This document shows, in pieces, positions 43,252 through 53,300 of a stretch of 64,000 bases of DNA; position 1 is the first letter of the stretch, and each line of letters begins with the position of its first letter. The stretch spans positions 62,001 to 126,000 of the forward strand of contig CALSQD010000001.1 of the NCBI GenBank assembly GCA_943788405.1, in the 5' to 3' direction. The notes below the pieces were generated by a model. The model worked only from the letters and a program-made list of their open reading frames with translations. It did not search any database and had not been told where the DNA came from. Source of the DNA: an uncultured Flavobacteriales bacterium (GTDB taxonomy: Bacteria; Bacteroidota; Bacteroidia; Flavobacteriales; BACL11). Position numbers and translations under genes: made by a program.

Positions 43252-45843
43252 TTACATTAACTCTTTTGCTTTTTCCAAAGCAGCTACTATACCGGTAGGT
43301 TTAGCTCCACCAGCAGTTGCAAAGAAAGGCTGTCCGCCACCACCACCTTGTATTTCCTTAGCAATATCTCGTATCATTGCTCCTGCATTAAATCCTTTAG
43401 CAACTACATCATCAGTTAGCATAACGGTAAGCAAAGCTTTTTCACCCACCTTAGCGCCCAATACCATTGCTAAGTTTTCTTCTTTCCTAAGCTGAAAAGA
43501 TACATTTTTCATGTCATCAGCTTCCATCTCTACTTCTTGTGCAATAAAACGAATGCCATTTACCTCAATAGCTGATTTTAATAAATCCTCTTTTATATTT
43601 CCTGCATTTGCTTTTTTAAGAGTTGTAATTTGTTTTTCTAAAGTTTTGTTAGTTGAAATTAACTGCTCCACTCCTTTTTTCAAATCTTTATTTTTAACAA
43701 GTCCTGCAATTTCATTCAATAAATCCTCTTTATCATTAAGGTATGCCATAGCATTCACTCCTGTAGTTGCTTCTATTCTTCTTATCCCTGATGAAGTAGA
43801 TCCTTCTGACAGGATTTTAAAAAGGCCTATTTCTCCAGTAGCTTTCACATGTGTACCTCCACACAATTCTTTGGAAGAATTAAACTGAATCATACGCACT
43901 ACATCTTCATATTTTTCACCAAACAACATAATAGCACCCAAATCTTCAGCCTTAGTAAGAGGCAAATTATTATGTTCATCTAAAATAATATTCGCTAAAA
44001 TTTTAGCATTTACATCTGCCTCAATTTTTTGCAAATCTGTTTTTTCAATTTTAGAAAAATGAGTAAAATCAAAACGCAAATAGTTTGGGTTTACCAATGA
44101 ACCTTTTTGCGCTACATGCTCTCCTAAAATAGTTCTTAAACTCTCGTGCAATAAGTGAGTTGCTGTATGATTTCTAGCACTTGCCTTTCTATCGGTAGCA
44201 TTTACCTTTGCTGTAAAACTAGTATTTACATCCTTTGGTAATTCATTCGTAAAATGAACAATTAGTTTATTTTCCTTTTTAGTATCAACAACAGTGATAG
44301 ATTCATTTGCATTTTTAACAATACCCGTATCACCAACTTGTCCTCCCCCTTCCGGATAAAATGGTGTTAAATTAAAAACTACCTGAAACTGCTCTCCATC
44401 CTTAGTTTTAACTTTTCGGTAACGGGTAATTTTCACCTCTGTTTCCAGGTTATCATAACCCACAAATTCTTCTTTTTCATCTTCCAGCAATACTTCCCAA
44501 TCTCCCTTCTCTACCTTCCCTGCTTGCTTGGATCTATCTTTTTGCTCTTGCATTGCTGCATCAAAATCAGCTTGACTAAAACTTAAATTTTGTTCACTTA
44601 AAATAAGAGCTGTTAAATCAGCAGGGAAACCATAAGTATCATACAACTCAAATACTTCTTTTCCTGAAATTTCAGCAGCTGATTTCTTAATCAACTGATC
44701 AATACGCTTTAAGCCATCTTCCAAAGTTCTAAGGAAAGATTCCTCCTCTTCCTTTACTACTTTTTGTATCAAGTCTTTTTGTGCTTCCAACTCTGTAAAT
44801 TGTTGTCCTAAATCATTAGCCAAAACCTCAACCAATTCATGCATAAAAGCAGTCTTTAAATCAAGGAAAGTATAAGCATAACGCACTGCTCTTCTTAAAA
44901 TCCTACGAATGACATAACCCGCCTTTACATTGGAAGGCAATTGCCCATCAGCAATAGAAAAAGAAATAGCACGAATATGATCAGCAATTACACGCATAGC
45001 AATATCTTGCTTTTCATCATTACCATATTTCAATCCTGCCTTTTTAGCAATGGCTTGAATCATTGGCTGAAAGATATCAGTATCATAATTGGATTTTACC
45101 TCTTGCATTATCATAGCTAACCTTTCAAATCCCATTCCGGTATCTACATGAGCATTTGGCAATTCCTTTAAGCTCCCATCAGCAAAACGATTATACTGCA
45201 TGAACACCAAATTCCAAATTTCAATTACTTGAGGGTGGTCTTCATTCACTAAATCGGCACCACTTGTTTTTGCTCTTTCTTCATCTGTTCTATTATCAAA
45301 ATGGATTTCAGAACAAGGACCACAAGGACCAGTTTCTCCCATTTCCCAAAAATTATCTTTCTTATTTCCGTTTAGGATTCTATCCTCAGGCAAGTATTTT
45401 CTCCAGAAATTATAGGCTTCATTATCTTTTTCTAAATCATCTTCCTTTGCCCCTTCAAAAACAGAAACATACATTCTATCTTTATCCAACTTACATACTT
45501 CAGTTAAGAATTCCCAAGCCCAGTTTATTGCATCTTCTTTAAAATAATCACCAAAACTCCAACTCCCCAACATCTCGAACATAGTGTGATGGTAAGTATC
45601 ATGCCCTACTTCTTCCAAATCGTTATGTTTACCAGATACACGCAAACATTTTTGAGAATTTGCAATACGCAAATCTTTAGGTTCAGAATCCCCTAAAAAG
45701 ATGTCCTTAAATTGATTCATTCCTGCATTAGTAAACATCAAAGTAGGGTCATTTTTTACTACCATTGGTGCGGAAGAAACAATTTTATGTTCTTTTGATT
45801 TGAAAAAATCTAAGTATAACGCTCTGAGTGTATTGGCTTTCAT
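43252..45843 (-). CDS. alaS: Alanyl-tRNA synthetase
   Basis: This class II synthetase charges tRNA-Ala. The 863 residues include the catalytic core (FFKSKEHKIVSSAPMV at the start, motif-2 region around RFEMLG-like FEMLGSWSFGDYFK), the tRNA-binding helical domain, the editing domain with zinc ligands in HTATHLLH and CGGTH, and the C-Ala domain ending in the Gly-rich GGGGGQPFFATAGG. It is a single gene on the minus strand. The promoter is not obvious. No oddities were seen. Confidence 0.96.
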   Translation of the reverse strand: MKANTLRALYLDFFKSKEHKIVSSAPMVVKNDPTLMFTNAGMNQFKDIFLGDSEPKDLRIANSQKCLRVSGKHNDLEEVGHDTYHHTMFEMLGSWSFGDYFKEDAINWAWEFLTEVCKLDKDRMYVSVFEGAKEDDLEKDNEAYNFWRKYLPEDRILNGNKKDNFWEMGETGPCGPCSEIHFDNRTDEERAKTSGADLVNEDHPQVIEIWNLVFMQYNRFADGSLKELPNAHVDTGMGFERLAMIMQEVKSNYDTDIFQPMIQAIAKKAGLKYGNDEKQDIAMRVIADHIRAISFSIADGQLPSNVKAGYVIRRILRRAVRYAYTFLDLKTAFMHELVEVLANDLGQQFTELEAQKDLIQKVVKEEEESFLRTLEDGLKRIDQLIKKSAAEISGKEVFELYDTYGFPADLTALILSEQNLSFSQADFDAAMQEQKDRSKQAGKVEKGDWEVLLEDEKEEFVGYDNLETEVKITRYRKVKTKDGEQFQVVFNLTPFYPEGGGQVGDTGIVKNANESITVVDTKKENKLIVHFTNELPKDVNTSFTAKVNATDRKASARNHTATHLLHESLRTILGEHVAQKGSLVNPNYLRFDFTHFSKIEKTDLQKIEADVNAKILANIILDEHNNLPLTKAEDLGAIMLFGEKYEDVVRMIQFNSSKELCGGTHVKATGEIGLFKILSEGSTSSGIRRIEATTGVNAMAYLNDKEDLLNEIAGLVKNKDLKKGVEQLISTNKTLEKQITTLKKANAGNIKEDLLKSAIEVNGIRFIAQEVEMEADDMKNVSFQLRKEENLAMVLGAKVGEKALLTVMLTDDVVAKGFNAGAMIRDIAKEIQGGGGGQPFFATAGGAKPTGIVAALEKAKELM

Positions 45844-45922
45844 TTTTAATCTTTATTCTTATAATTCACAATAAGTTGTTAGAAATCAGTAGCGTTTAAC
45901 AGTTTATCTAATGTTAAATCAG

Positions 45923-45930
45923 TAAATTTG
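45923..45930 (+). promoter_or_regulatory. -7 promoter element of the M23 peptidase gene
   Basis: TAAATTTG matches TAnnTTTG and lies 16 nt before the ATG at 45947. Confidence 0.5.
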
Positions 45931-45946
45931 CCCCAATTATTTTAAC

Positions 45947-46918
45947 ATGGCTAAAGTAAAATATTATTACGATACTAAAACACTAAGTTACAAACGAATT
46001 GAACTTAGTGGATTAAATAAGTTAAAACGCTTGTTTTATTTCCTAATAGGAAGTGCTTTTACAGGGTTAGTTATGGTTATTATTTTCTTTCAATTTTTTG
46101 ATAGCCCAAAGGAAAAAAAATTGAATAGAGAAATTGATGTATTAACTAGTCAATACAATATTGTAGAGGATAAACTAAATCAAGTTGAACTTGTACTGGA
46201 TGATATCCAAAATAGAGATGACAATATTTACAGAGTAATTTTTGAAGCAGAACCAATTCCGAAATCCATAAGAAAAGCAGGATACGGTGGAGTAAATCGT
46301 TATCAAAACCTAAAAGGATATAATAATTCTGAGCTCATCATCAATACAAGTGAAAAGATTGATCAGATTTCTAAGCAATTGTATATCCAATCAAAATCAT
46401 ATGATGAGATTATTGAATTAGCAAAAAACAAAGCTGATATGCTAGCTGCTTTACCTGCAATTCAACCTGTATCTAATAAAGATTTAAGCCGTATGGCTAG
46501 TGGATACGGCTACCGTATTCATCCTATTTACAAAACAAGAAAGATGCATTCTGGAATGGATTTTTCAGCAAAATCAGGAACAGAAATATATGCTACTGGT
46601 GATGGCAAGATATCTAAAGTAAGAAAAAGCAGAAGAGGTTACGGGAACTATGTTGTTATTAACCATGGTTATGGATACAAAACTTTGTATGCCCATATGA
46701 CAAAATATATTGTACGCAAAGGACAAAAAGTAAAGAGAGGGGAAATAATTGGCTATGTAGGAAGTACAGGAACATCTGTCGCGCCTCATTTACATTATGA
46801 AGTGCATAAGGATGGTAAAAAAATAAATCCTGTAAACTTCTATTATAACGACTTGAACCCTGAGGAATATGAGAAAATGTTAGAAATCTCTTCTCAGAAT
46901 AATCAATCATTCGACTAA
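45947..46918 (+). CDS. M23 (LytM) family peptidoglycan endopeptidase, membrane-anchored
   Basis: This 323-residue protein has one membrane helix (about residues 28-52), a coiled coil (about 55-95) and a C-terminal M23 domain (about 185-295). The zinc ligands are visible in HSGMDF and HLHYE, with YGNYVVINHGYG and GYVGSTGTSVAPHLHYE as family landmarks. All catalytic residues seem present, so it is probably an active cell-wall hydrolase rather than an EnvC/NlpD-type activator. It overlaps the MerR-type gene by 1 nt (TAATG). Confidence 0.92.
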   Translation: MAKVKYYYDTKTLSYKRIELSGLNKLKRLFYFLIGSAFTGLVMVIIFFQFFDSPKEKKLNREIDVLTSQYNIVEDKLNQVELVLDDIQNRDDNIYRVIFEAEPIPKSIRKAGYGGVNRYQNLKGYNNSELIINTSEKIDQISKQLYIQSKSYDEIIELAKNKADMLAALPAIQPVSNKDLSRMASGYGYRIHPIYKTRKMHSGMDFSAKSGTEIYATGDGKISKVRKSRRGYGNYVVINHGYGYKTLYAHMTKYIVRKGQKVKRGEIIGYVGSTGTSVAPHLHYEVHKDGKKINPVNFYYNDLNPEEYEKMLEISSQNNQSFD

Positions 46919-47253
46919 TGCCTTACAAAGAAAAACCTACAGAAAAATTATTTTACAAGATTGGTGAAGTGGCCGATATGTTTGAAGTAAATGTTTCACT
47001 TATTCGTTTTTGGGAAAAGGAATTTGAAATTCTAAAGCCTAAAAAGAACAAGAAAGGCAACCGCATGTTTACCAAAAAGGATGTAGACAACCTTACAATT
47101 ATTTATCATTTAGTTAAAGAAAGAGGATTTACGCTTGAGGGAGCTAAAATGAAATTGAAAGAAAATAAAAGTGATACAATTAATAATATTGAAATTGTAA
47201 ATCACCTAAAAGATATTAGAGGGTTCTTAGTAAAACTAAGAGAGGAACTCTAA
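46918..47253 (+). CDS. MerR-family transcriptional regulator
   Basis: This 111-residue protein has an N-terminal MerR winged-helix domain (about 10-80): LFYKIGEVADMFEVNVSLIRFWEKEF and RMFTKKDVDNL. The C-terminal part is a short coiled coil without a metal-binding Cys cluster, so it is not a metal sensor of the classic type. It is translationally coupled to the M23 peptidase, an order common in Bacteroidota, and may regulate envelope genes. Its stop shares bases with that of convergent hldD (4-nt overlap). Confidence 0.88.
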   Translation: MPYKEKPTEKLFYKIGEVADMFEVNVSLIRFWEKEFEILKPKKNKKGNRMFTKKDVDNLTIIYHLVKERGFTLEGAKMKLKENKSDTINNIEIVNHLKDIRGFLVKLREEL

Positions 47254-48212
47254 TAGTAATTTTTATCTGCCAGATAGTTTTGGACATAATCCTGAACTCC
47301 ACTTTCCAAAGTTGTGAACTCTTTTGTAAAACCAACTGCTTTTAGCTTTTGCATATTTGCCTCAGTAAAATATTGGTATTTATCTCTTATATCAGCAGGA
47401 GTATCAATATAAGAAATAGCCTCATTTTTTCCTAAGGCCTTAAATGTAGCTTTCACCAAATCATTAAAAGTTCTAGCCTTACCGCTTCCTAAATTATACA
47501 AACCGCTTTGCTTTACCCCCATCATAAAAGTAAGCACTTCTACCACATCTTTCACATAAACAAAATCACGCAATTGTTCTCCATCTTTAAAATCAGGATT
47601 ATGCGAACGAAACAATTTCATTCCGCCAGTTGCATTTATCTGTTTCACAGCATGAAAAATTACAGATGCCATTCTACTTTTATGAAATTCATTTGGGCCA
47701 TACACATTAAAAAACTTAAATCCTGCCCAAGATGGAGGACTAGATTCTTGTTTTAGTGCCCAATTATCAAAATCATTTTTAGAATCTCCATAAGGATTTA
47801 AAGGAACTAATTTTTCTACTATATCATGATTATCGTCAAACCCAAATTCACCTATACCATAAGTAGCAGCTGAAGAAGCATAGATAAATGGAATTTTATT
47901 TTCTGCACAAATTTTCCACAAACTTTTGGAATAATTAAGGTTAAGTTTATCAAAAATAGCAACATCAAACTCTGTAGTATCTGTCCTAGCTCCAATATGA
48001 TAAATAGCCTCAACTTGCTTAGCATTCTCTTTTAACCAATCTAAAAAAGTAGCCCTTTCTATTTGCTGTTCAAACTGTTTTCCTTCTAAGTTCTTATTTT
48101 TTTCTGCATTGGAAAAATCATCAACTAGAATCAAGTTAGTTTTACCTAAAGTATTTAGTTTACTCACCAAACACGAACCAATAAAGCCTGCTGCACCTGT
48201 TACAATTATCAT
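47250..48212 (-). CDS. hldD: ADP-L-glycero-D-manno-heptose 6-epimerase
   Basis: This short-chain dehydrogenase-type epimerase makes the heptose donor for LPS inner core. The 320 residues start MIIVTGAAGFIGS, a Rossmann fold, and contain the catalytic Ser/Tyr/Lys region YASSAATYG and NPYGDSKNDFDNW, plus FNVYGPNEFHKSRMASV, typical of HldD. The ATG at 48212 is preferred over an upstream in-frame start at 48263 because it begins the Rossmann strand. A TACTTTTG element ends just 4 nt upstream, so the message may be leaderless. The 3' end overlaps the MerR gene by four bases. Confidence 0.9.
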   Translation of the reverse strand: MIIVTGAAGFIGSCLVSKLNTLGKTNLILVDDFSNAEKNKNLEGKQFEQQIERATFLDWLKENAKQVEAIYHIGARTDTTEFDVAIFDKLNLNYSKSLWKICAENKIPFIYASSAATYGIGEFGFDDNHDIVEKLVPLNPYGDSKNDFDNWALKQESSPPSWAGFKFFNVYGPNEFHKSRMASVIFHAVKQINATGGMKLFRSHNPDFKDGEQLRDFVYVKDVVEVLTFMMGVKQSGLYNLGSGKARTFNDLVKATFKALGKNEAISYIDTPADIRDKYQYFTEANMQKLKAVGFTKEFTTLESGVQDYVQNYLADKNYY

Positions 48213-48216
48213 AGTG

Positions 48217-48224
48217 CAAAAGTA
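48217..48224 (-). promoter_or_regulatory. -7 promoter element of hldD, leaderless spacing
   Basis: The minus strand reads TACTTTTG then CACT and the ATG. With normal -7 geometry, transcription would start at or within a base or two of the start codon. Confidence 0.6.
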
Positions 48225-48237
48225 CATTAAAAAACTA

Positions 48238-48245
48238 TACATTTG
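48238..48245 (+). promoter_or_regulatory. -7 promoter element of the DksA-like gene, leaderless spacing
   Basis: TACATTTG is followed by five bases and the ATG at 48251. It is divergent from the hldD element only 13 nt away. Confidence 0.6.
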
Positions 48246-48250
48246 CCTTG

Positions 48251-48583
48251 ATGGACGAAACACAAAAAAAGGAGATACACAAAAAACTATTATCTGAAAT
48301 TGATAGTACTCAAAAAAAGATAGAAGAGTATACCGAGCTTTGCAAACCTATTGCTCCTGAAAATTCAATTGGAAGAATCTCCAGAATGGATGCCATCAAT
48401 AATAAAAGTGTAGTAGAGGCAGCATTAAGGGAAGCCAAAAATAAAATGCAACAACTACTGGTTATGCAAAGTAAAATTGAGGAAATTGATTTTGGAGCTT
48501 GTATCAAATGTAAACAAGAAATACCTTTTGGAAGATTAATGATTCGTCCGCACAGTAAATTTTGCGTGAATTGTGCACAATAA
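48251..48583 (+). CDS. DksA/TraR-type C4 zinc-finger protein
   Basis: This 110-residue protein has a helical N-terminal part, a coiled-coil-like middle and a C-terminal C4 zinc finger, CIKCKQEIPFGRLMIRPHSKFC followed by VNC. DksA/TraR relatives enter the RNA polymerase secondary channel and modulate initiation; the usual Asp residues at the coiled-coil tip are not evident here, so its activity may differ. The ATG at 48251 is used; an in-frame TTG directly before it is also possible. The promoter suggests a leaderless transcript. Confidence 0.82.
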   Translation: MDETQKKEIHKKLLSEIDSTQKKIEEYTELCKPIAPENSIGRISRMDAINNKSVVEAALREAKNKMQQLLVMQSKIEEIDFGACIKCKQEIPFGRLMIRPHSKFCVNCAQ

Positions 48584-48587
48584 AATG

Positions 48588-48595
48588 TACTTTTG
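48588..48595 (+). promoter_or_regulatory. -7 promoter element of the methyltransferase gene, leaderless spacing
   Basis: TACTTTTG is followed by AGCCC and the ATG at 48601. It starts only 5 nt after the stop of the DksA-like gene. Confidence 0.6.
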
Positions 48596-48600
48596 AGCCC

Positions 48601-49386
48601 ATGAAAGCATTGCAACTCATTTTTAGATATTTTAAGTATTTTTTTACTGCAAAAAGTAAACATGCTGCACAAGCGCCTTTTTTATATGAACTAATTACGC
48701 AAGTAATTGATAAAAGAACAAATGACACCACTTGCCAAAGCATTGAATCGCTTAGGAAAGAATTATGTAAATCAGAAAAAGAAATACAGATTACTGATTT
48801 TGGTGCAGGAAGTACTATCAATAATTCTAAAACTAGAAAGGTAAAAGATGTTGCCAAAAACTCTGCTAAGAATGCAAAGTTCGGAAAATTATTGTACCGC
48901 ATTATTCAGTTTTACAAACCAAAAAATATTCTTGAGCTTGGAACATCCTTAGGAATAAGCACCTCATATTTAGCAAAAGCGAATACTAATTCCCAAGTAT
49001 TTACATTTGAAGGCTGCCCAGAAACTGCCAAAATTGCACAAGAAAATTTTGACAAACAAAATATAAAAAATACTAGCATTACTCTAGGAGATTTTAACAT
49101 CACACTAGCTAACAAACTCAAAGAGATTGAAAGTATTGATTTAGCATTTATTGATGGAAATCATCAGGAAAAACAAACCATAGCTTATTTTGAAGAATGC
49201 TTGAAATATGCTAATAACAATACTATTTTTATTTTTGATGATATCCATTGGTCTGACGGCATGGAGAATGCTTGGAACTACATAAAGGCACACCAAAAAA
49301 CTACATTAACCATTGATTTATTTTTTGTGGGGATTGTATTTATTAAATCAGAATTAAGTAAAGAAGATTTTACAATTCGTTTTTAG
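48601..49386 (+). CDS. Class I SAM-dependent methyltransferase (O-methyltransferase-like)
   Basis: This 261-residue protein has a SAM-binding Rossmann core: ILELGTSLGISTSYLA (motif I, near residue 115), FTFEGCPETAKIAQENF (motif II acidic residue), IDLAFIDGNHQ (motif IV) and FIFDDIHWSDGM. The DxNH-type and DD motifs resemble metal-dependent O-methyltransferases of small molecules. The substrate is unknown. The ATG at 48601 is chosen because the earlier in-frame starts lie inside the DksA-like gene and the promoter. Confidence 0.85.
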   Translation: MKALQLIFRYFKYFFTAKSKHAAQAPFLYELITQVIDKRTNDTTCQSIESLRKELCKSEKEIQITDFGAGSTINNSKTRKVKDVAKNSAKNAKFGKLLYRIIQFYKPKNILELGTSLGISTSYLAKANTNSQVFTFEGCPETAKIAQENFDKQNIKNTSITLGDFNITLANKLKEIESIDLAFIDGNHQEKQTIAYFEECLKYANNNTIFIFDDIHWSDGMENAWNYIKAHQKTTLTIDLFFVGIVFIKSELSKEDFTIRF

Positions 49387-49392
49387 AAGATT

Positions 49393-49938
49393 ATGAAAGT
49401 TTATACAAAAAAAGGAGATAAAGGAAAAACACAATTACTAGGAGGAAGTATGGTGGATAAAAACCATATCAAACTAGAGAGCTATGGTACAATTGATGAG
49501 CTAAATGCTTTTATTGGCAATATTTACGATCAAGAAATTAGTGCATTTCACAAAGAAATTTTATTAAATATTCAAAATCAACTTTTTAATTTAGGGTCTA
49601 TTATTTCCTTTGATGGGAAAAAGGATAAAATAAAATTACCTAATGTTACAGCCGAAAACATTGAAATGATGGAAAAGGCTATTGATAAAATGGAAGAAGA
49701 ATTACCTATGCTAAAGAATTTTATTTTGCCTTCTGGGCACCCTACTGCTTCAAAATGTCATATTGCACGAACAGTTTGTAGGCGTGCTGAGCGTAATTTA
49801 GTCGCACTTGGGCAGGAACAAGAAATTGATGGCTTACATATACAATACCTCAACAGATTATCCGATTATCTATTTGTTTTAGCAAGGGCAGTTCTAAAAG
49901 AAAATAATGCGCCAGAAATTGAGTGGCAAAAAGATTAA
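49393..49938 (+). CDS. PduO-type cob(I)alamin adenosyltransferase
   Basis: This 181-residue enzyme adenosylates corrinoid to give adenosylcobalamin. Marks of the PduO/MMAB family are YTKKGDKGKTQLLGG at the N-terminus, YGTIDELNAFIG near residue 31, RTVCRRAERNLVAL near residue 127 and LNRLSDYLFVLAR near the C-terminus. It follows the methyltransferase gene by 6 nt. It implies a B12-dependent enzyme elsewhere in the genome, for example methylmalonyl-CoA mutase. Confidence 0.92.
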   Translation: MKVYTKKGDKGKTQLLGGSMVDKNHIKLESYGTIDELNAFIGNIYDQEISAFHKEILLNIQNQLFNLGSIISFDGKKDKIKLPNVTAENIEMMEKAIDKMEEELPMLKNFILPSGHPTASKCHIARTVCRRAERNLVALGQEQEIDGLHIQYLNRLSDYLFVLARAVLKENNAPEIEWQKD

Positions 49939-49967
49939 CAAATTCACTTCCAATTCAATAAAAAATT

Positions 49968-49975
49968 TACTTTTG
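49968..49975 (+). promoter_or_regulatory. -7 promoter element of the DUF2795 gene
   Basis: TACTTTTG matches TAnnTTTG and lies 23 nt before the ATG at 49999. Confidence 0.55.
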
Positions 49976-49998
49976 CAAAACATTAAAACAGATTTAAA

Positions 49999-50226
49999 AT
50001 GTATTGGACTTTAGAATTAGCATCAAAACTAGAAGATGCACCATGGCCAGCAACTAAGGATGAGTTGATTGATTTCGCAATCCGATCAGGAGCGCCAATG
50101 GAAGTAGTTGAGAATTTGCAAGAATTGGTAGAAGAAGAACCAGGTATGCAATGGGATACTATTGAAGATATTTGGCCCGATTACCCCACAAAAGATGACT
50201 TCTTTTTCAATGAAGATGAGTATTAA
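49999..50226 (+). CDS. DUF2795 family small acidic protein
   Basis: This 75-residue acidic protein reads MYWTLELASKLEDAPWPATKDELIDFAIRSG (in part), then a helix-rich middle and an acidic end with FFFNEDEY. The DUF2795 pattern (APWPATKDELIDFA... GAP) is clear. The function is unknown. It has its own promoter and terminator, so it is likely a highly expressed one-gene unit upstream of secA. Confidence 0.85.
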   Translation: MYWTLELASKLEDAPWPATKDELIDFAIRSGAPMEVVENLQELVEEEPGMQWDTIEDIWPDYPTKDDFFFNEDEY

Positions 50227-50228
50227 AT

Positions 50229-50258
50229 AAAAAGGCTGAATTTCAGCCTTTTTTTATT
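50229..50258 (+). terminator. Rho-independent terminator of the DUF2795 gene
   Basis: Stem AAAGGCTGA/TCAGCCTTT (50231-50239 with 50243-50251, loop ATT) followed by T residues, directly after the stop codon. Confidence 0.88.
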
Positions 50259-50311
50259 TTGTATACTCTTGTAATAAAAGTACATTTGTTCCACTTATAC
50301 AATTAGAATAC

Positions 50312-53300
50312 ATGGCAGGATTATTAAATATTATCAGTAAATTATTTGGAAACAAATACGATAAGGATGTAAAAGAAATTACTCCTTTAATTACAAAAAT
50401 TAATGATGAGTTCAGCAAGTTAAATACTTTAACTCATGATGAACTAAGAGCAAAAACAAGTGAATTCAAAAAGACTATTGCTAAATTTACTACTACCGAA
50501 AAACAAGAAATTGAAGCTTTAAAAACTGAAAGTAATAAAGCAGAAACAACAACAGAAAGGAAGGAAATTCTGTACAAAGAAATTGATGCACTTGAGGAAT
50601 TAGTTATTACTAAAACTGAGGAAGTTTTAAATCTAATTTTACCACAAGCTTTTGCTGTTGTAAAAGAAACTGCAAAACGATTTGCTGAAAACGATACGCT
50701 AACTGTTACAGCAACTGAAAACGACAAAGAACTTGCTGCTGAAAAAGATTTTGTAAGTATTGCTGCTGAAAATGCGACCTACAAAACATCATGGAATGCT
50801 GCCGGAACAGAAATTGTTTGGGACATGATTCATTATGATGTGCAGTTGATTGGTGGTGTTGTTTTACATCAAGGGAAAATTGCTGAAATGCAAACTGGGG
50901 AAGGGAAAACCTTATCCGCTACCCTACCAATTTACTTAAATGCGCTTACAGGTTTAGGAGTGCATTTGGTTACAGTAAATAATTATTTAGCAAAAAGGGA
51001 TGCACAATGGATGGGGCCTTTATTCCAATTTCATGGAATGAGTATTGATTGTATTGATAATCATCAACCTAATTCTGATGAGAGAAGAAAAGCCTATTTA
51101 GCCGATATTACTTACGGTACAAACAATGAATTTGGATTTGATTACCTAAGAGATAATATGGCAAAAAGGCCAGGCGATTTAGTACAAAGAAAATTGCATT
51201 ATTCTATTGTGGATGAGGTGGATTCAGTTTTGATTGATGATGCTCGTACGCCACTTATTATTTCAGGACCAACTCCACAAGGTGATAAGCATGAGTATAA
51301 TGAATTTAAACATAAGATTGATCAGCTAGTAGCTGCACAAAAAAAGTATATCACTACTGTGCTTTCGGATGCTAAAAAACTAATTGCTGAAGGGAACAAT
51401 AAAGATGGAGGATTTAACTTATTAAGAGCATTTAGAGGCTTACCAAGAAACAAAGCTCTGATTAAATACTTAAGTGAGGATGGAGTAAAAATTCAGTTGC
51501 AAAAAACTGAGAATTTCTACATGCAAGACCAAAACAAGGAAATGCATTTAGTTGATGAAGAACTTTACTTTGTGATTGATGAAAAAAACAACTCCATTGA
51601 GCTTACCGAAAAAGGTATAGAACTCATGACTAGCTCTGCTGAAACTAAGGACTTCTTTATCCTTCCTGATGTTGGAGCTGAAATAGCAATTCTTGAAAAA
51701 TCAACTGAAAGCGAAAAAGAAAAAACAGCAAAAAAAGAAGTGCTTTTAAGAGATTTTGGAATTAAGAGTGAAAGGATTCATACGATAAATCAGTTGCTAA
51801 AAGCCTATACTCTTTTTGAAAAAGATACTGAGTATGTAGTGATGGACAACAAAGTGAAAATTGTTGATGAGCAAACAGGTCGTATCATGGATGGGAGAAG
51901 ATACTCTGATGGATTACACCAAGCAATTGAGGCCAAGGAAAATGTAAAGATTGAAGCTGCTACACAAACTTATGCTACTGTAACTTTACAAAACTATTTC
52001 AGAATGTACAATAAAATTTCTGGAATGACAGGTACAGCAGAAACTGAAGCTGGAGAGTTCTGGGAAATTTATGAATTGGATGTAGTAGCTATTCCAACTA
52101 ACAGACCAATACAAAGAGATGATAAAGATGATTTGGTTTATAAAACTAATCGTGAAAAATACAATGCAGTAATTGAGGATATTGCAAAACTTACCGAACA
52201 AGGAAGACCCGTTTTAGTAGGTACTACCTCAGTTGAGATTTCAGAATTACTAGGAACTATCCTTAGAAGAAGAGGAATTAAGCACAATGTACTGAATGCA
52301 AAAATGCACCAAAGAGAAGCTGATATTGTAGCAGAGGCCGGAAAAGCAGGTGCAGTTACTATTGCTACAAATATGGCTGGTAGGGGTACCGATATTAAAC
52401 TTTCAGAAGAAGTAAAATCTGCTGGAGGTTTAGCAATTATTGGTACCGAAAGACATGATTCTCGTAGGGTAGATCGTCAATTAAGGGGGCGTGCAGGAAG
52501 ACAAGGAGACCCTGGTTCTTCACAATTTTATGTTTCGCTTGAAGATAAACTAATGCGATTATTTGGCTCAGAAAGAATTGCCAAACTAATGGACAGAATG
52601 GGATTAGAGGAAGGAGAAGTTATCCAACACTCTATGGTAAGTAAATCCATTGAGAGAGCACAAAAGAAAGTAGAGGAAAATAACTTTGGTACAAGAAAAA
52701 GATTGTTAGAGTATGATGATGTGATGAACCAACAAAGAGAGGTGATTTACAAAAAAAGAAGGCATGCCCTACATGGCGACCGACTTTCATTGGATGTAGC
52801 CAACATGATATATGACACTTGTGAAAGTATAGTTGAAGAATTACAAGCAAGTAAAGATTACGAAAACTTTAAGTTAGAGTTGATTCGTTTACTTGCTACA
52901 GAGTCGCCAGTAAGTGAAGATGAATTTAAAGATACTTCCATAGATGTACTTACTGAAAAGGTATATGAAAATTGCTACAAATCCTACCAAAACAAATCAG
53001 AAGGAATTGCAAAGCAAGCCTATCCAGTAATTAAGGATGTTTTTGAAAACCAGTCAGCAACTTATGAAAACATTGTTATCCCATTTACGGATGGATTAAA
53101 AACCTTGCAAGTAGTAACTAACCTGAAAGAAGCGCACAAAACGGAAGGAGGGAATATTGCAGAGGCAATTGAAAAAAGTGTAACACTTGCAATTATTGAT
53201 GATATTTGGAAAGAGCATTTGCGTGAAATGGATGACTTGAAACAAGCAGTACAAACAGCAAGTTACGAGCAAAAAGATCCACTTTTAATTTACAAATTTG

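Noticed and set aside
48213-48263. N-terminal extension of HldD up to 48263
   Set aside because: It would run through the promoter and beyond the start of the divergent DksA-like gene and would precede the Rossmann strand with unrelated residues.
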